The position numbers and the translations under genes were made by a program. Shown in pieces: positions 6,854 to 14,321 of a DNA stretch of 44,570 nt. The stretch is from contig JAJZMD010000157.1 of the NCBI GenBank assembly GCA_021803085.1, positions 1 to 44,570 of the forward strand, written 5' to 3'. Each line of letters starts with the position of its first letter. Positions within the stretch are counted from its first letter, which is position 1. The stretch comes from Actinomycetes bacterium (GTDB taxonomy: Bacteria; Actinomycetota; Acidimicrobiia; Acidimicrobiales; RAAP-2). The notes below the pieces were generated by a model. That model was not told where the DNA came from. It ran no database searches and saw nothing but the letters and a program-made list of their open reading frames with translations.

Positions 6854-8347
6854 ATGATTGATTCCGGCATGACGACGCGGCCGGTCCCCGGCGCCGACTC
6901 GGACCACCGGGTGGGTGTCGGGACGCCGCTGGCCGTCGTGCTGTTCGCGCTCTTCGCCGCCTACGCCGCGGTGTTCGCGCTCGTCGCGCACGGGGCCGAG
7001 TCCGTCTGGGGAGCATGGGCTGCGGGCGCCTACGGCGTCGCCGCAGCCGCAGCCGCGTGGTGCTGGCGACGGTACCCGGGCGTGCCGTTGCTCGTGGCGA
7101 TCGTCGGAGCGATGGCCGTGCCCGCGGCCGTCCTGCCGGTCAACTGGGGGGCGACCTCCGAGGTGCGAGTGGTCGCCCGCGCGGCAGCCCAATGGCTCGC
7201 GCACGGCACGCCGTACCTCGCGTCGGGGCAGCTCGCGTCGTGGCGGTCCTACGATCCCTACCTGCCGGGCATGTCCCTCTTCGGCCTGCCCCACGCGCTC
7301 GGCCTTCCGGGTCCGCTCGGCGACCCCGTGTCGTGGCTCGCGCTCACGACCGCCGGCCTGCTCGTCGCGGCGTGCCGCATCGCCGTACCCGACGCGGCGC
7401 GTCGATGCGAGGGCTGCCGGCGCCAGGCCGTGCTTCGCACCATGCTCCTGCTCTCGGTTCCCGTCTTCGCGCTGCCGATGTCGCTCGGGGTCACGGACCC
7501 GCCGGTGATCGCGCTGTTGTGCCTCGCCCTCGCCTTGACGGCGCGCGGGGCCCACGGGCATGCCGAAGGAGCGTTCCGCACGTCCTCAGCAGCACCGAGC
7601 AGGCGCTTCGAAGAGCACGTCGTCGCGCAGCGCGGGAACCGCCCAGTGCTGGCAGGCCTCGCGATCGGGGCCGCCTGTGCGCTGAAGGCGACCGCGTGGC
7701 CGGCGCTCCCCGTCGTGCTCGCGCTGCTCGCCGTACGCGACGGAAGGCATGCAGCGGCGCGCTTCATCTGGAGCTCACTCGGCACGTTCCTGGCGCTCCT
7801 CGCCGTAACCGCCCCCGAGCTGCTCGCACACCCCCGCGCCCTGTGGCTGAACCTCGTCGAGTACCCCCTCGGGCTCTCGCACAGCCCGACGAAGGCGGCG
7901 AGCCCGCTGCCCGGTCACCTGATCGCCAGCACCGGGAGCCTCGGTCATCTCGTGGCGATCGTCCTGCTCGCCGGTGCAGCCCTCGCGCTCGGCGCCTCCC
8001 TCGTCCTCCGGCCGCCGCGCGACATCCGGCAGGCGTCGGTGCGCCTGGCGATCGGCTTCGTGCTCATGTTCCTGCTCGCTCCCGACGCTCGGTTCGGCTA
8101 CTTCGCGTACCCCCTCGGGATCCTGCTGTGGCTGCTCTTGACCGGGTCGTGGTCTCGGTCTGGTCGCGAAGGTTCGTCGCCTCTCGTGGTCGACGGGCGC
8201 CGATCGGCCTGCGAGGAGCGCGAAGGCAGCGTTGCGACCGTCCGGGCAGGCGATGCCGACCGCGTGCTGCGTGGCCGCGCCGCGAGGGCGGGTGCGCGCG
8301 AGGTCCGCTCCTGGGGAAAGGCGGCGCTCCCGGATCTGGCGCGGTAG
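6854..8347 (+). CDS. Polytopic membrane protein, GT-C/GT87-like
   Basis: The protein is 497 residues from ATG at 6854; a second ATG at 6869 is equally possible. Upstream in-frame sequence overlaps the FkbM gene in another frame and is not counted. There are about ten hydrophobic segments. The first extracytoplasmic loop (after VLPVNWGATSEVRVVARAA) contains SWRSYDPYLPGMSLFGLP. This loop resembles the polyprenyl-sugar-dependent membrane glycosyltransferases of the GT-C superfamily (GT87/DUF2029 type). A second conserved-looking part is LKATAWPALPVVLALL. The Arg-rich tail of about 70 residues is probably cytoplasmic. Family membership is from overall pattern only, and no catalytic Asp is assigned. 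A TACCCT box at 6832-6837 may be its -10. The dioxygenase gene begins 3 bp after its stop. Confidence 0.6.
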   Translation: MIDSGMTTRPVPGADSDHRVGVGTPLAVVLFALFAAYAAVFALVAHGAESVWGAWAAGAYGVAAAAAAWCWRRYPGVPLLVAIVGAMAVPAAVLPVNWGATSEVRVVARAAAQWLAHGTPYLASGQLASWRSYDPYLPGMSLFGLPHALGLPGPLGDPVSWLALTTAGLLVAACRIAVPDAARRCEGCRRQAVLRTMLLLSVPVFALPMSLGVTDPPVIALLCLALALTARGAHGHAEGAFRTSSAAPSRRFEEHVVAQRGNRPVLAGLAIGAACALKATAWPALPVVLALLAVRDGRHAAARFIWSSLGTFLALLAVTAPELLAHPRALWLNLVEYPLGLSHSPTKAASPLPGHLIASTGSLGHLVAIVLLAGAALALGASLVLRPPRDIRQASVRLAIGFVLMFLLAPDARFGYFAYPLGILLWLLLTGSWSRSGREGSSPLVVDGRRSACEEREGSVATVRAGDADRVLRGRAARAGAREVRSWGKAALPDLAR

Positions 8348-8350
8348 CAG

Positions 8351-9232
8351 ATGAGGGAGGAGCCTCACCCCGTCACCCCCGACGAGATCACCGCGGCCGC
8401 CCGCAAGAGCTTCGACGGAGCCCCCGACCGCCGGCTGAGGTTCCTCCTCCAGCAGCTCGTCGACCACCTGCACGCGTACGTGCGCGAGGTGGGGCTCACC
8501 AGAGACGAGTGGGAGGCGGCCGTCGGCTTTCTCACCGACACCGGCCGGACGTGCACCGGCAGTCGTCAGGAGTTCATCCTCTTGTCCGACACCCTCGGCC
8601 TGTCGATGCTGGTCGACGCCCTGCAGCACCCCGTGCCGCCGGGCGCGACCGAGTCGACCGTGCTCGGCCCGTTCCACGTCGAGGGCTCACCGCTGCGACC
8701 AATGTGGTCCTCGACCGTGGAGAAGGAAGGGAGCGGGGAGCCTGCGCTGGTCACCGGCACCGTGCGGGGGACCGAGGGGCGGCCGGTGGAGGGCGCCCTG
8801 GTCGACGTGTGGCAGAACGCAGCCAACCAGCTGTACGCGGTGCAGGACCCCGGTCAGCCGCCGGAGAACCTGCGCGGCGTGTTCAAGACGGGTGCCGACG
8901 GTGCGTTCGCCTTCTGGTCGGTGCGGCCGGTCGACTACCGAATCCCCGACGACGGCCCGGTCGGGAAGATGCTGGCGGCGACCGGTCGCCACCCCTGGCG
9001 GCCTGCCCACCTGCACGTCATGGTCTCGGCACCCGGGTACCGCACCGTGGCGACGCACCTCTTCGACGCGACGAGCGCACACCTCGACGACGACGCCGTC
9101 TTCGGCGTGAAGCCGTCGCTCGTCGTCGACTTCGTGCCGCACGGGCCCGAGGAGCCGGGCGCCCCTGAGGGGTGGAACGGCACGTGGTACTCGGTGGAGC
9201 GCGACGTGGTGCTGGTGCCGGCCGACGACTGA
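8351..9232 (+). CDS. Intradiol ring-cleavage dioxygenase (catechol/hydroxyquinol 1,2-dioxygenase type)
   Basis: The protein is 293 residues, the normal length for the family. The N-terminal helical dimerisation domain (about 1-100) ends in ATESTVLGPF (99-108), typical of hydroxyquinol 1,2-dioxygenases. The catalytic domain carries the four Fe(III) ligands: Tyr162 (LYAVQ), Tyr196 (DYRIPDDGPVG), His220 and His222 (RPAHLHV). The reaction opens a catechol or hydroxyquinol ring between the hydroxyls with O2 to give a muconate or maleylacetate. The GATESTVLGPF and SDTLGLSMLVDAL phrases make hydroxyquinol the better guess, but catechol is not excluded. It begins 3 bp after the membrane protein's stop and so may be translationally coupled. 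No other ring-cleavage genes are nearby, so the pathway is unknown. Confidence 0.87.
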   Translation: MREEPHPVTPDEITAAARKSFDGAPDRRLRFLLQQLVDHLHAYVREVGLTRDEWEAAVGFLTDTGRTCTGSRQEFILLSDTLGLSMLVDALQHPVPPGATESTVLGPFHVEGSPLRPMWSSTVEKEGSGEPALVTGTVRGTEGRPVEGALVDVWQNAANQLYAVQDPGQPPENLRGVFKTGADGAFAFWSVRPVDYRIPDDGPVGKMLAATGRHPWRPAHLHVMVSAPGYRTVATHLFDATSAHLDDDAVFGVKPSLVVDFVPHGPEEPGAPEGWNGTWYSVERDVVLVPADD

Positions 9233-9245
9233 ACGGCACAGGCGC

Positions 9246-10508
9246 CTACCGGGAGCTTCCCGACCACCTCGTCTCCTCCACCGGCCGGACGTCGAATCCC
9301 GCATCGTGCACGGCATCGAGCACCCGTCGTGCGTGCTCCCGGCCGCGCGTCTCGAAGACCAGCTGCACACCCGTCTCCCTCACGTGGAGGTCGTAGCCCT
9401 CTCGCAGATGGCCGACCTCGATCAGGTTGCCGCCCGCTTCGCCGATCACCGAGAGCAGCCGTGCCAGGCGACCGGGCTGGTCGGAGATCCGGGCGAAGAC
9501 CACCAGGCGGCGACCTGCGTTGGTCTCGTGGCGCCGGATCGCGATCGCGAGCAGGTTCGTGTCGACGTTTCCTCCCGAGAGCACGACCGCGGTGGTGCCC
9601 GTCGCGGGCGCCTCGACGGCACCGGACAAGAGCGCTGCGACGCCGACCGCGCCCGCCCCCTCGACGACGAGCTTGGCGCGCTCCAAGAGCAGGACCATCG
9701 CGTCGGCGATGTCGTCTTCCTCCACGGTCACCACTTCGTCGACGAGCGCCTCGACGATCGGGAGGGTGATCGACCCGGGACGCTTCACTGCGATGCCGTC
9801 CGCGAGCGAGCTCGGAGCTCCCGCCGCGACGGGTCGACCGGCACCGAGGGCGGCGGCGAACGGCGCGCACACCGCAGCCTGGACGGCCACGATCCTCGCG
9901 CTCGGCTGGCAGGCGTCGAGCGCGACGGCGATCCCCGAGGCGAGGCCGCCGCCGCCGAGCGGCACGACCACGAGCGAGAGGTCGGGGACCTGCTCGGCGA
10001 GCTCCAGACCGAGGGTCCCCTGCCCCGCGATCACCGCGAGGTCGTCGAACGGATGGACCAGGATCTCGCCGGTGGTGGCCGCACGCTCCGCGGCCATCGC
10101 GAGGCAGTCGTCCACGGAGTCGCCGCCGAGCGCGATCGTCGCCCCGTAGGACTCGGTCGCGTTCACCTTGGCGACCGGAGCGTCGCTCGGCATGAACACG
10201 TGGCACGGGACACCGGCTCGGCTGGCGCCGAAGGCGACCGCCTGGGCGTGGTTGCCCGCCGAAGCTGCGACGATCCCCGCCTGCGCGGCGTCTCCCAGCG
10301 ACGCGAGCTTCGAGGCGACGCCGCGCACCTTGAACGAACCGGTCCGTTGGAGGTTCTCCGCTTTCAAGGACACGGTCGCGCCGGTCCGCTCGGAGAGCAC
10401 GCGCGAGCTGAACGTCGGCGTTCTGGTCGCGACGGACTCGACGGCACGGCGAGCCTGCTCGACCTCGCCGAGCCCGATCGGCACTGTCAGGCGAGGGGGC
10501 ATCGCCAT
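9246..10508 (-). CDS. ilvA: Threonine ammonia-lyase (threonine dehydratase) with ACT-like domain
   Basis: The protein is 420 residues with ATG at 10508 (a second in-frame ATG lies two codons later). This fold-type II PLP enzyme has the Schiff-base lysine K60 in TGSFKVRG, ASAGNHAQ (82-89) for substrate carboxylate binding and the phosphate loop GGGGLASG (185-192). Residues from about 330 form a single ACT-like regulatory domain (RLVVFARISDQPGRLARLLSVIGEAGGNLIEV). It converts threonine to 2-oxobutyrate and ammonia in the cytoplasm, feeding isoleucine synthesis or threonine breakdown. The one-ACT short form is called tdcB or ilvA in different genomes; the symbol is provisional. The gene is convergent with the dioxygenase (stops 13 bp apart) and divergent from the alpha/beta hydrolase unit. 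Confidence 0.9.
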   Translation of the reverse strand: MAMPPRLTVPIGLGEVEQARRAVESVATRTPTFSSRVLSERTGATVSLKAENLQRTGSFKVRGVASKLASLGDAAQAGIVAASAGNHAQAVAFGASRAGVPCHVFMPSDAPVAKVNATESYGATIALGGDSVDDCLAMAAERAATTGEILVHPFDDLAVIAGQGTLGLELAEQVPDLSLVVVPLGGGGLASGIAVALDACQPSARIVAVQAAVCAPFAAALGAGRPVAAGAPSSLADGIAVKRPGSITLPIVEALVDEVVTVEEDDIADAMVLLLERAKLVVEGAGAVGVAALLSGAVEAPATGTTAVVLSGGNVDTNLLAIAIRRHETNAGRRLVVFARISDQPGRLARLLSVIGEAGGNLIEVGHLREGYDLHVRETGVQLVFETRGREHARRVLDAVHDAGFDVRPVEETRWSGSSR

Positions 10509-10600
10509 GCCGATGGGGGGTCTCCGGTCGGGTTGGGCCGAGCTCCGTCCGTCCTGCAGCCGCCACCGGTGCGGTCGGACGATCGTGCGGCGCGTTCGTT

Positions 10601-10606
10601 TACAGT
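10601..10606 (+). promoter_or_regulatory. -10 box (TACAGT) for the hydrolase unit
   Basis: TACAGT fits TANNNT and lies exactly 7 nt before the ATG of a 19-codon ORF at 10614. This is the leaderless layout seen at several genes in this window. No clear -35 element is present. Confidence 0.45.
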
Positions 10607-10613
10607 TCCCTCG

Positions 10614-10673
10614 ATGTCCTCGTCGCGCAAGGGGCCGAGGGAACCGGGCCTTCTTCGGCTCGGGCTCGCGTGA
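10614..10673 (+). CDS. Leaderless 19-residue leader peptide ORF
   Basis: ATG at 10614 opens a 19-codon frame (MSSSRKGPREPGLLRLGLA) that ends with TGA at 10671-10673. The stop shares its A with the ATG of the alpha/beta hydrolase (TGATG). A -10 box 7 nt upstream would make this ORF the 5' end of the transcript. Ribosomes finishing here could restart on the hydrolase, which lacks a Shine-Dalgarno sequence of its own. The peptide resembles nothing known, and translation is an inference from the arrangement. Confidence 0.4.
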   Translation: MSSSRKGPREPGLLRLGLA

Positions 10674-11602
10674 TGGTGGCCGTGCATCGGCAAGCAGAGC
10701 CGGGTTCGTCCGTCGCCCTGCCCGACGGGCGCAGGCTGTCGTACGCCGAGTTCGGTGACCCTGCCGGCTACCCGGTGCTCAACTGTCACGGCGGCTTCAC
10801 CGGGGGCCTCGACATCGCGGTGGCCGGACCCGTGGCGCGGCGTCTCGGCATCAGGATCGTCTCGCCTGATCGACCGGGCACCGGGGGCTCGACCCGGGCT
10901 CGAGGAAGGGTCATCGCCGAGTGGGCCCGGGACGTCGAGACGCTGCTCGATGCCCTCGAGGTCGAGCGGTGCTGCGTGCTCGGATGGTCGCAAGGGGGCC
11001 CCTACGCCGCGGCGCTCGGGGCGCTCTTGCCCCTGAGGGTCGAAGCGGTCGCGATCGTGGCCGGCGTCGTTCCCCTCGACTGGCCCTGGGAACCGCCGGA
11101 CCCGGACGCTCCGGGCTCGCTCTTGTCGCCCAACCTCCACCTCTCTGACAAATGGCCGGGCTACGCGAGCCTGCGCTTCCGCGCAGAGGCCGAGATGGCT
11201 CGGCGCTTGCCACGGCGCTGGTGGGCGAGGAAGAGCCGCTCGATGCCGCCGGCCGACATCGCTGCCGTGGAGGCGTCGGATCCGGCCTCCCTGGCGAGGG
11301 CGGTGTCTGAGGGTCTGCGAACCCCGGGCGGGACGGTCGACGACTACCTCGCCGTCGACCAGCCCTGGGGCTTCGCCTATGAGTCCATCGGGGTCCCGGT
11401 GCGTCTGTGGCACGGAGCCGACGACGCTCTCGTTCCCGCCGACTGGAGCCGAGAGGCGGCGGCGCGGATCCCCGACTCGGTCCTGTTCTCGATCGAGGCC
11501 TGCGGTCACTTCGTCGCCTGGTCGCGCTTCGAGGACATCTTCCGCGATCTCCTCGCTTCGCGTGTCGAACGGCGTTCCGGCGCCGCGCCGGAGCTGCGGT
11601 GA
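10673..11602 (+). CDS. Alpha/beta hydrolase
   Basis: This is a 309-residue alpha/beta-hydrolase fold protein. The nucleophile elbow is GWSQGG (Ser106). The oxyanion HG dipeptide lies in LNCHGGFTGG (about 39-40), the probable acid is Asp251 in WHGADDALVP, and the catalytic His279 is in CGHFV. Between core strands it has a cap region of about 100 residues (PLDWPWEPPDP onward). I chose ATG at 10673 because it overlaps the stop of the short leader ORF; a GTG at 10670 is an alternative. The substrate is unknown; esters, lactones or similar small molecules are typical. It shares a divergent promoter region with the threonine dehydratase gene. The next 300 bp downstream contain no gene but hold the promoter of the anti-sigma kinase. 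Confidence 0.85.
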   Translation: MVAVHRQAEPGSSVALPDGRRLSYAEFGDPAGYPVLNCHGGFTGGLDIAVAGPVARRLGIRIVSPDRPGTGGSTRARGRVIAEWARDVETLLDALEVERCCVLGWSQGGPYAAALGALLPLRVEAVAIVAGVVPLDWPWEPPDPDAPGSLLSPNLHLSDKWPGYASLRFRAEAEMARRLPRRWWARKSRSMPPADIAAVEASDPASLARAVSEGLRTPGGTVDDYLAVDQPWGFAYESIGVPVRLWHGADDALVPADWSREAAARIPDSVLFSIEACGHFVAWSRFEDIFRDLLASRVERRSGAAPELR

Positions 11603-11902
11603 AGAGGCCGGAGAGGCACGGGAGGCGGGAGGAGACCCCGTCCTTCGTCGGCCCGTGGCACGAGCGGCATGCCGCTGGCCGCTCGACTCGACACGCTCGC
11701 TTGCGACCGAGTGCCCGAGACGTCGCACCGGGCCCACCATACGAGGTCGAGTCGGCGCTTGCCGCTGCGGCTCACGTGCAGCAGGCATCTCGCAGCGACT
11801 GCGACCGGGGGGCCTGGAGCTCGCAACGATCGATGTTTTGTCGCACTGCCGACGGGTAGTCGAGTGTCGGAGAGGCAAGAGGCTCGAAGAGGGAGGAAGA
11901 AC
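11603..11902. other. Gene-free leader region of the anti-sigma gene
   Basis: These 300 bp hold no convincing gene. The only clear signals are the SigB/SigF-type promoter elements at 11835-11858 and a strong Shine-Dalgarno sequence, GGGAGGAAG, at 11891-11899 in front of the next gene. Confidence 0.6.
11835..11858 (+). promoter_or_regulatory. SigB/SigF-type promoter (GTTT-N15-GGGTA)
   Basis: GTTT at 11835-11838 and GGGTA at 11854-11858 are separated by 15 nt. This fits the published general-stress consensus of Bacillus SigB and mycobacterial SigF (GTTT, 14-17 nt, GGGTA). It lies about 45 bp before the GTG of an RsbW-like gene. In known systems the anti-sigma gene is often transcribed by the sigma factor it inhibits, which supports the match. 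No competing housekeeping promoter is obvious here. Confidence 0.55.
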
Positions 11903-12313
11903 GTGTCGGGCGCCGAGCAGCAGTTCGACGACCCGGCGCGTTCTGCCAACAAGTCGTTCGAGCCGACGTCCGAAGCGGCGTCGGAGGCTCGTCGGTACGC
12001 CGACGACGTCCTTCGCGAGTGGGACGTCGCCATCCCCGACGACGTGCTGCTGCTCGTGGCGGAGCTGGCGGCGAACGCCGTCCGCCACGCGAGGACGCAC
12101 TTCGAGCTCAGCCTTCGCCTGCAGTCGGGTTCGCTGCTGGTCGCAGTCAGTGACGCCGACTGCGCTCCGCCGGAGCTGGTCGACCCGTTGCCGACCGCGT
12201 CAGGAGGGCGCGGGCTGCTGATCGTGAACGCGCTCGCGACTTCGTGGGGTTGGGAGCCGCTGCCCGGTGGCAAGACGGTCTGGGCAGCGGTGCATGCGGC
12301 GAGGGGGCACTGA
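11903..12313 (+). CDS. RsbW-like anti-sigma factor / serine kinase (HATPase_c)
   Basis: The protein is 136 residues from a GTG preceded by GGGAGGAAG at good spacing; the longer upstream frame has no support. The GHKL ATPase motifs are present: N-box VAELAANAVRHA (E54, N58), G1 VSDAD (D84) and G2 GGRGLLIV (101-108). The length is typical of RsbW/SpoIIAB-type switch kinases, which bind a stress sigma factor or phosphorylate an anti-anti-sigma protein. No sigma factor or STAS-domain gene is next to it, so the partner is encoded elsewhere or is a different target. A 7-bp hairpin directly follows the stop, so the gene may be monocistronic. The SigB/SigF-like promoter upstream suggests membership of the general stress regulon (inference). 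Confidence 0.83.
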   Translation: MSGAEQQFDDPARSANKSFEPTSEAASEARRYADDVLREWDVAIPDDVLLLVAELAANAVRHARTHFELSLRLQSGSLLVAVSDADCAPPELVDPLPTASGGRGLLIVNALATSWGWEPLPGGKTVWAAVHAARGH

Positions 12314-12315
12314 GG

Positions 12316-12331
12316 CGGCCAGCTCTGGCCG
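12316..12331 (+). terminator. Hairpin after the anti-sigma gene
   Basis: CGGCCAG-CT-CTGGCCG is a perfect 7-bp inverted repeat starting 3 nt after the stop codon. It lacks a T-tract. With a 2-nt loop it would need to open one or two pairs to fold. Confidence 0.35.
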
Positions 12332-12458
12332 TGGCACGGCTCCGCGGCGCTCCGGCCCCCGTGCAGCGCCGTCTCGATGAAGCTCGCCGCGCCCATGATG
12401 GAGCCGTCCGTGCCGGCCCCGCACGGTCGCCCGGGACCCGCCAGTCGAGGGAGGAGCC

Positions 12459-13304
12459 ATGGAGGAATTCGCCGGGAAGGTTGCGGTCGTGACCGGCGCG
12501 GCCAGCGGCATGGGACGTGCCTTCGCCCAGCGCTTCGCCGAGGCAGGGATGAAGCTCGTCATTGCCGACGTCGACGAGATCGGGCTCGAGAGGGCTGCCT
12601 CCGAGATGCGGGCAGCAGGCCACCAGGTGCTCCCGGTGCCGACCGACGTCTCCAAGCTCTCTGCGATCGAGCGCCTCGCCCGAGCGACCCTCTCCCAGTA
12701 CGGTTCTGTGCACCTCATCTGCAATAATGCCGGCGTCGAAGGCTACCTCGACGGCGCCATCTGGGAGGCGACGGACAAGGACTGGACCTGGACGATCGGC
12801 GTGAACTTCTGGAGCGTCGTCTTCGGCGTTCGCACCTTCATCCCGCTGCTTCTCGCCAACGAGGACGGCGGTCACATGGTGAACACCTGCTCGATGACCT
12901 CGGTCGTGAAAGCGCGCAACATGTACGGCGTCGCCAAGCACGCCGTGCTCGGCCTCACCGAGGCCCTCGACGCCGACCTGCGCGAGCGCGGCGCCAAGGT
13001 CGGGGTCACGGCGTTGTGCCCCGGCATCGTCGCGACCCGGCTCTTCCAGGGGAGCCGCAACCGTCCGCCGGAGCTGCAGAACGAGGTGCCGGCGCCTGGC
13101 GCCGCCGCCGGCCGGGAGCTCCGGGCGCGCATGCACGAACGGCTCTCGGAGGGAATGCCCCCGCTCGAGGTCGCCGAGACCCTGTTCGAGGCGATCAAGG
13201 AGGGCCGGCTCTACGTCCTCACGGACCACGACTGGGACGACCAGATCATTGCCCGCAACGAAGAGATCCTTAGCCCCCGGGCGCGCGATGCTGAGCCGGG
13301 CTGA
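12459..13304 (+). CDS. Short-chain dehydrogenase/reductase (SDR)
   Basis: This is a 281-residue classical SDR with GGGAGGAG just before the ATG. The cofactor motif is TGAASGMG (12-19). D37 in the ADVDE stretch suggests NAD rather than NADP. NNAG is at 89-92 and the catalytic residues are S145, Y156 and K160 (YGVAK). The C-terminus is about 30 residues longer than the minimal fold (ERLSEGMPPLEVAETLFEAIKEG, a common helical end in this subgroup). It oxidises an alcohol or reduces a ketone, and the substrate is not predictable. It is the first of four oxidoreductase genes on the same strand (SDR, CmcJ/NvfI-type, Zn-alcohol dehydrogenase, SDR), which probably act in one catabolic or tailoring pathway. 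Confidence 0.88.
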   Translation: MEEFAGKVAVVTGAASGMGRAFAQRFAEAGMKLVIADVDEIGLERAASEMRAAGHQVLPVPTDVSKLSAIERLARATLSQYGSVHLICNNAGVEGYLDGAIWEATDKDWTWTIGVNFWSVVFGVRTFIPLLLANEDGGHMVNTCSMTSVVKARNMYGVAKHAVLGLTEALDADLRERGAKVGVTALCPGIVATRLFQGSRNRPPELQNEVPAPGAAAGRELRARMHERLSEGMPPLEVAETLFEAIKEGRLYVLTDHDWDDQIIARNEEILSPRARDAEPG

Positions 13305-13339
13305 GGTGCCCGAGCGCGTCGCGTCGGCAAGGGGGGACG

Positions 13340-14176
13340 GTGAGCAGGGCTTCAGTGAAAGGAGTTCGATCGGTCCGGGCCGCCGTCAACTACGCTGCGG
13401 ACTCCCCCGAGCGAGGTCTCTACGAGATCTTCGACGACGACCGGTCCCGCCTGCCGCTTCGCACCGAGACGATCGAGATCCGAGACGCACGGACGGCGCC
13501 CGAAGCGCCGACGCTCGAGAGGGAGGGCTTCGTGCTGCTCGACGCCCCCTCGTCGCTCTCGGGCTTCGCCGACCCAGACACCGTCGAGTCCGTCCACCTC
13601 CCCGAGCTCGCCGAGACGATCAAGGCTGCCTACGGCGCCGACCACGTGTGGATGCAGCCGGGCCACGTGATCCGGGTCACCGACCCCTCCGAACGGACCG
13701 AGCGCCGGACGCCTGACGCCGCGCGCTTCTTGCACCTCGACTACTCGGCGGACTCGGCCCGGCGGTTTCTCGAGCACGCGATCGGCTACGACCCCGAGAT
13801 CGCCGCGCGTCACCCGCGCATCTTCGCCGTGAACACGTGGCGGTGCCTCACGCCGCCGCCCCAGGACGTCCCGCTCGCCGTATGCGACAAGCGGACGTCG
13901 TCGCTCGACGATCTCGTCGTCGCCGACGCCCATCACGAGGTGGACGGCGCCCACGTGAGCTTCGAGATCAGCTTGGTGCGGCCCAACCCCGCGCACGAGT
14001 GGTGGTACTACTCCGACATGCGTCCGCACGAGCTGCTCGTGTTCAAGGGATGGGACCTCTGCCCGTCGCCTACCTCGTGCACGTTGCACGGTGCCTTCTC
14101 GGACCCTTCCTGCCCGACGAGCGCTCCCCTGCGCGCGAGCATCGAGGCGCGGGGCTTCGCCGTGTTCGAGGAATGA
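13340..14176 (+). CDS. CmcJ/NvfI family non-heme oxidoreductase
   Basis: The protein is 278 residues from a GTG preceded by AAGGGGGGA. The family hallmarks are in order: a FLHLDYS segment with a candidate metal triad H132-x-D134 and H250 (TLHGAF), NTWRCLTPPPQDVPLAVCD (165-183), and WWYYSDMRPHELLVFKGWD (221-239). Family members include CmcJ of cephamycin biosynthesis and the fungal enzymes AsaB and NvfI; they act as iron-dependent oxygenases or desaturases on small molecules. The distal part CPSPTSCTLHGAFSDP replaces the more usual phrase around HSAF or HTAF. The assignment is by motif memory, not by search. The gene lies between an SDR and a Zn-alcohol dehydrogenase, which suggests hydroxylation followed by alcohol oxidation. 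Confidence 0.78.
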   Translation: MSRASVKGVRSVRAAVNYAADSPERGLYEIFDDDRSRLPLRTETIEIRDARTAPEAPTLEREGFVLLDAPSSLSGFADPDTVESVHLPELAETIKAAYGADHVWMQPGHVIRVTDPSERTERRTPDAARFLHLDYSADSARRFLEHAIGYDPEIAARHPRIFAVNTWRCLTPPPQDVPLAVCDKRTSSLDDLVVADAHHEVDGAHVSFEISLVRPNPAHEWWYYSDMRPHELLVFKGWDLCPSPTSCTLHGAFSDPSCPTSAPLRASIEARGFAVFEE

Positions 14177-14321
14177 CGCCGGGTCGCCTCGGCGGAGACG
14201 TGCACGGACGAGTGGTGAGCGGGGAGATGGTCATGAGAGGCTCGAGAGCCGCCGTCCTCGAGCGGGGAAGCGTCGCCGAGCGCCACTGTCGCCTCGGCGG
14301 CGCGTGAGATCCGCGGGCTCC

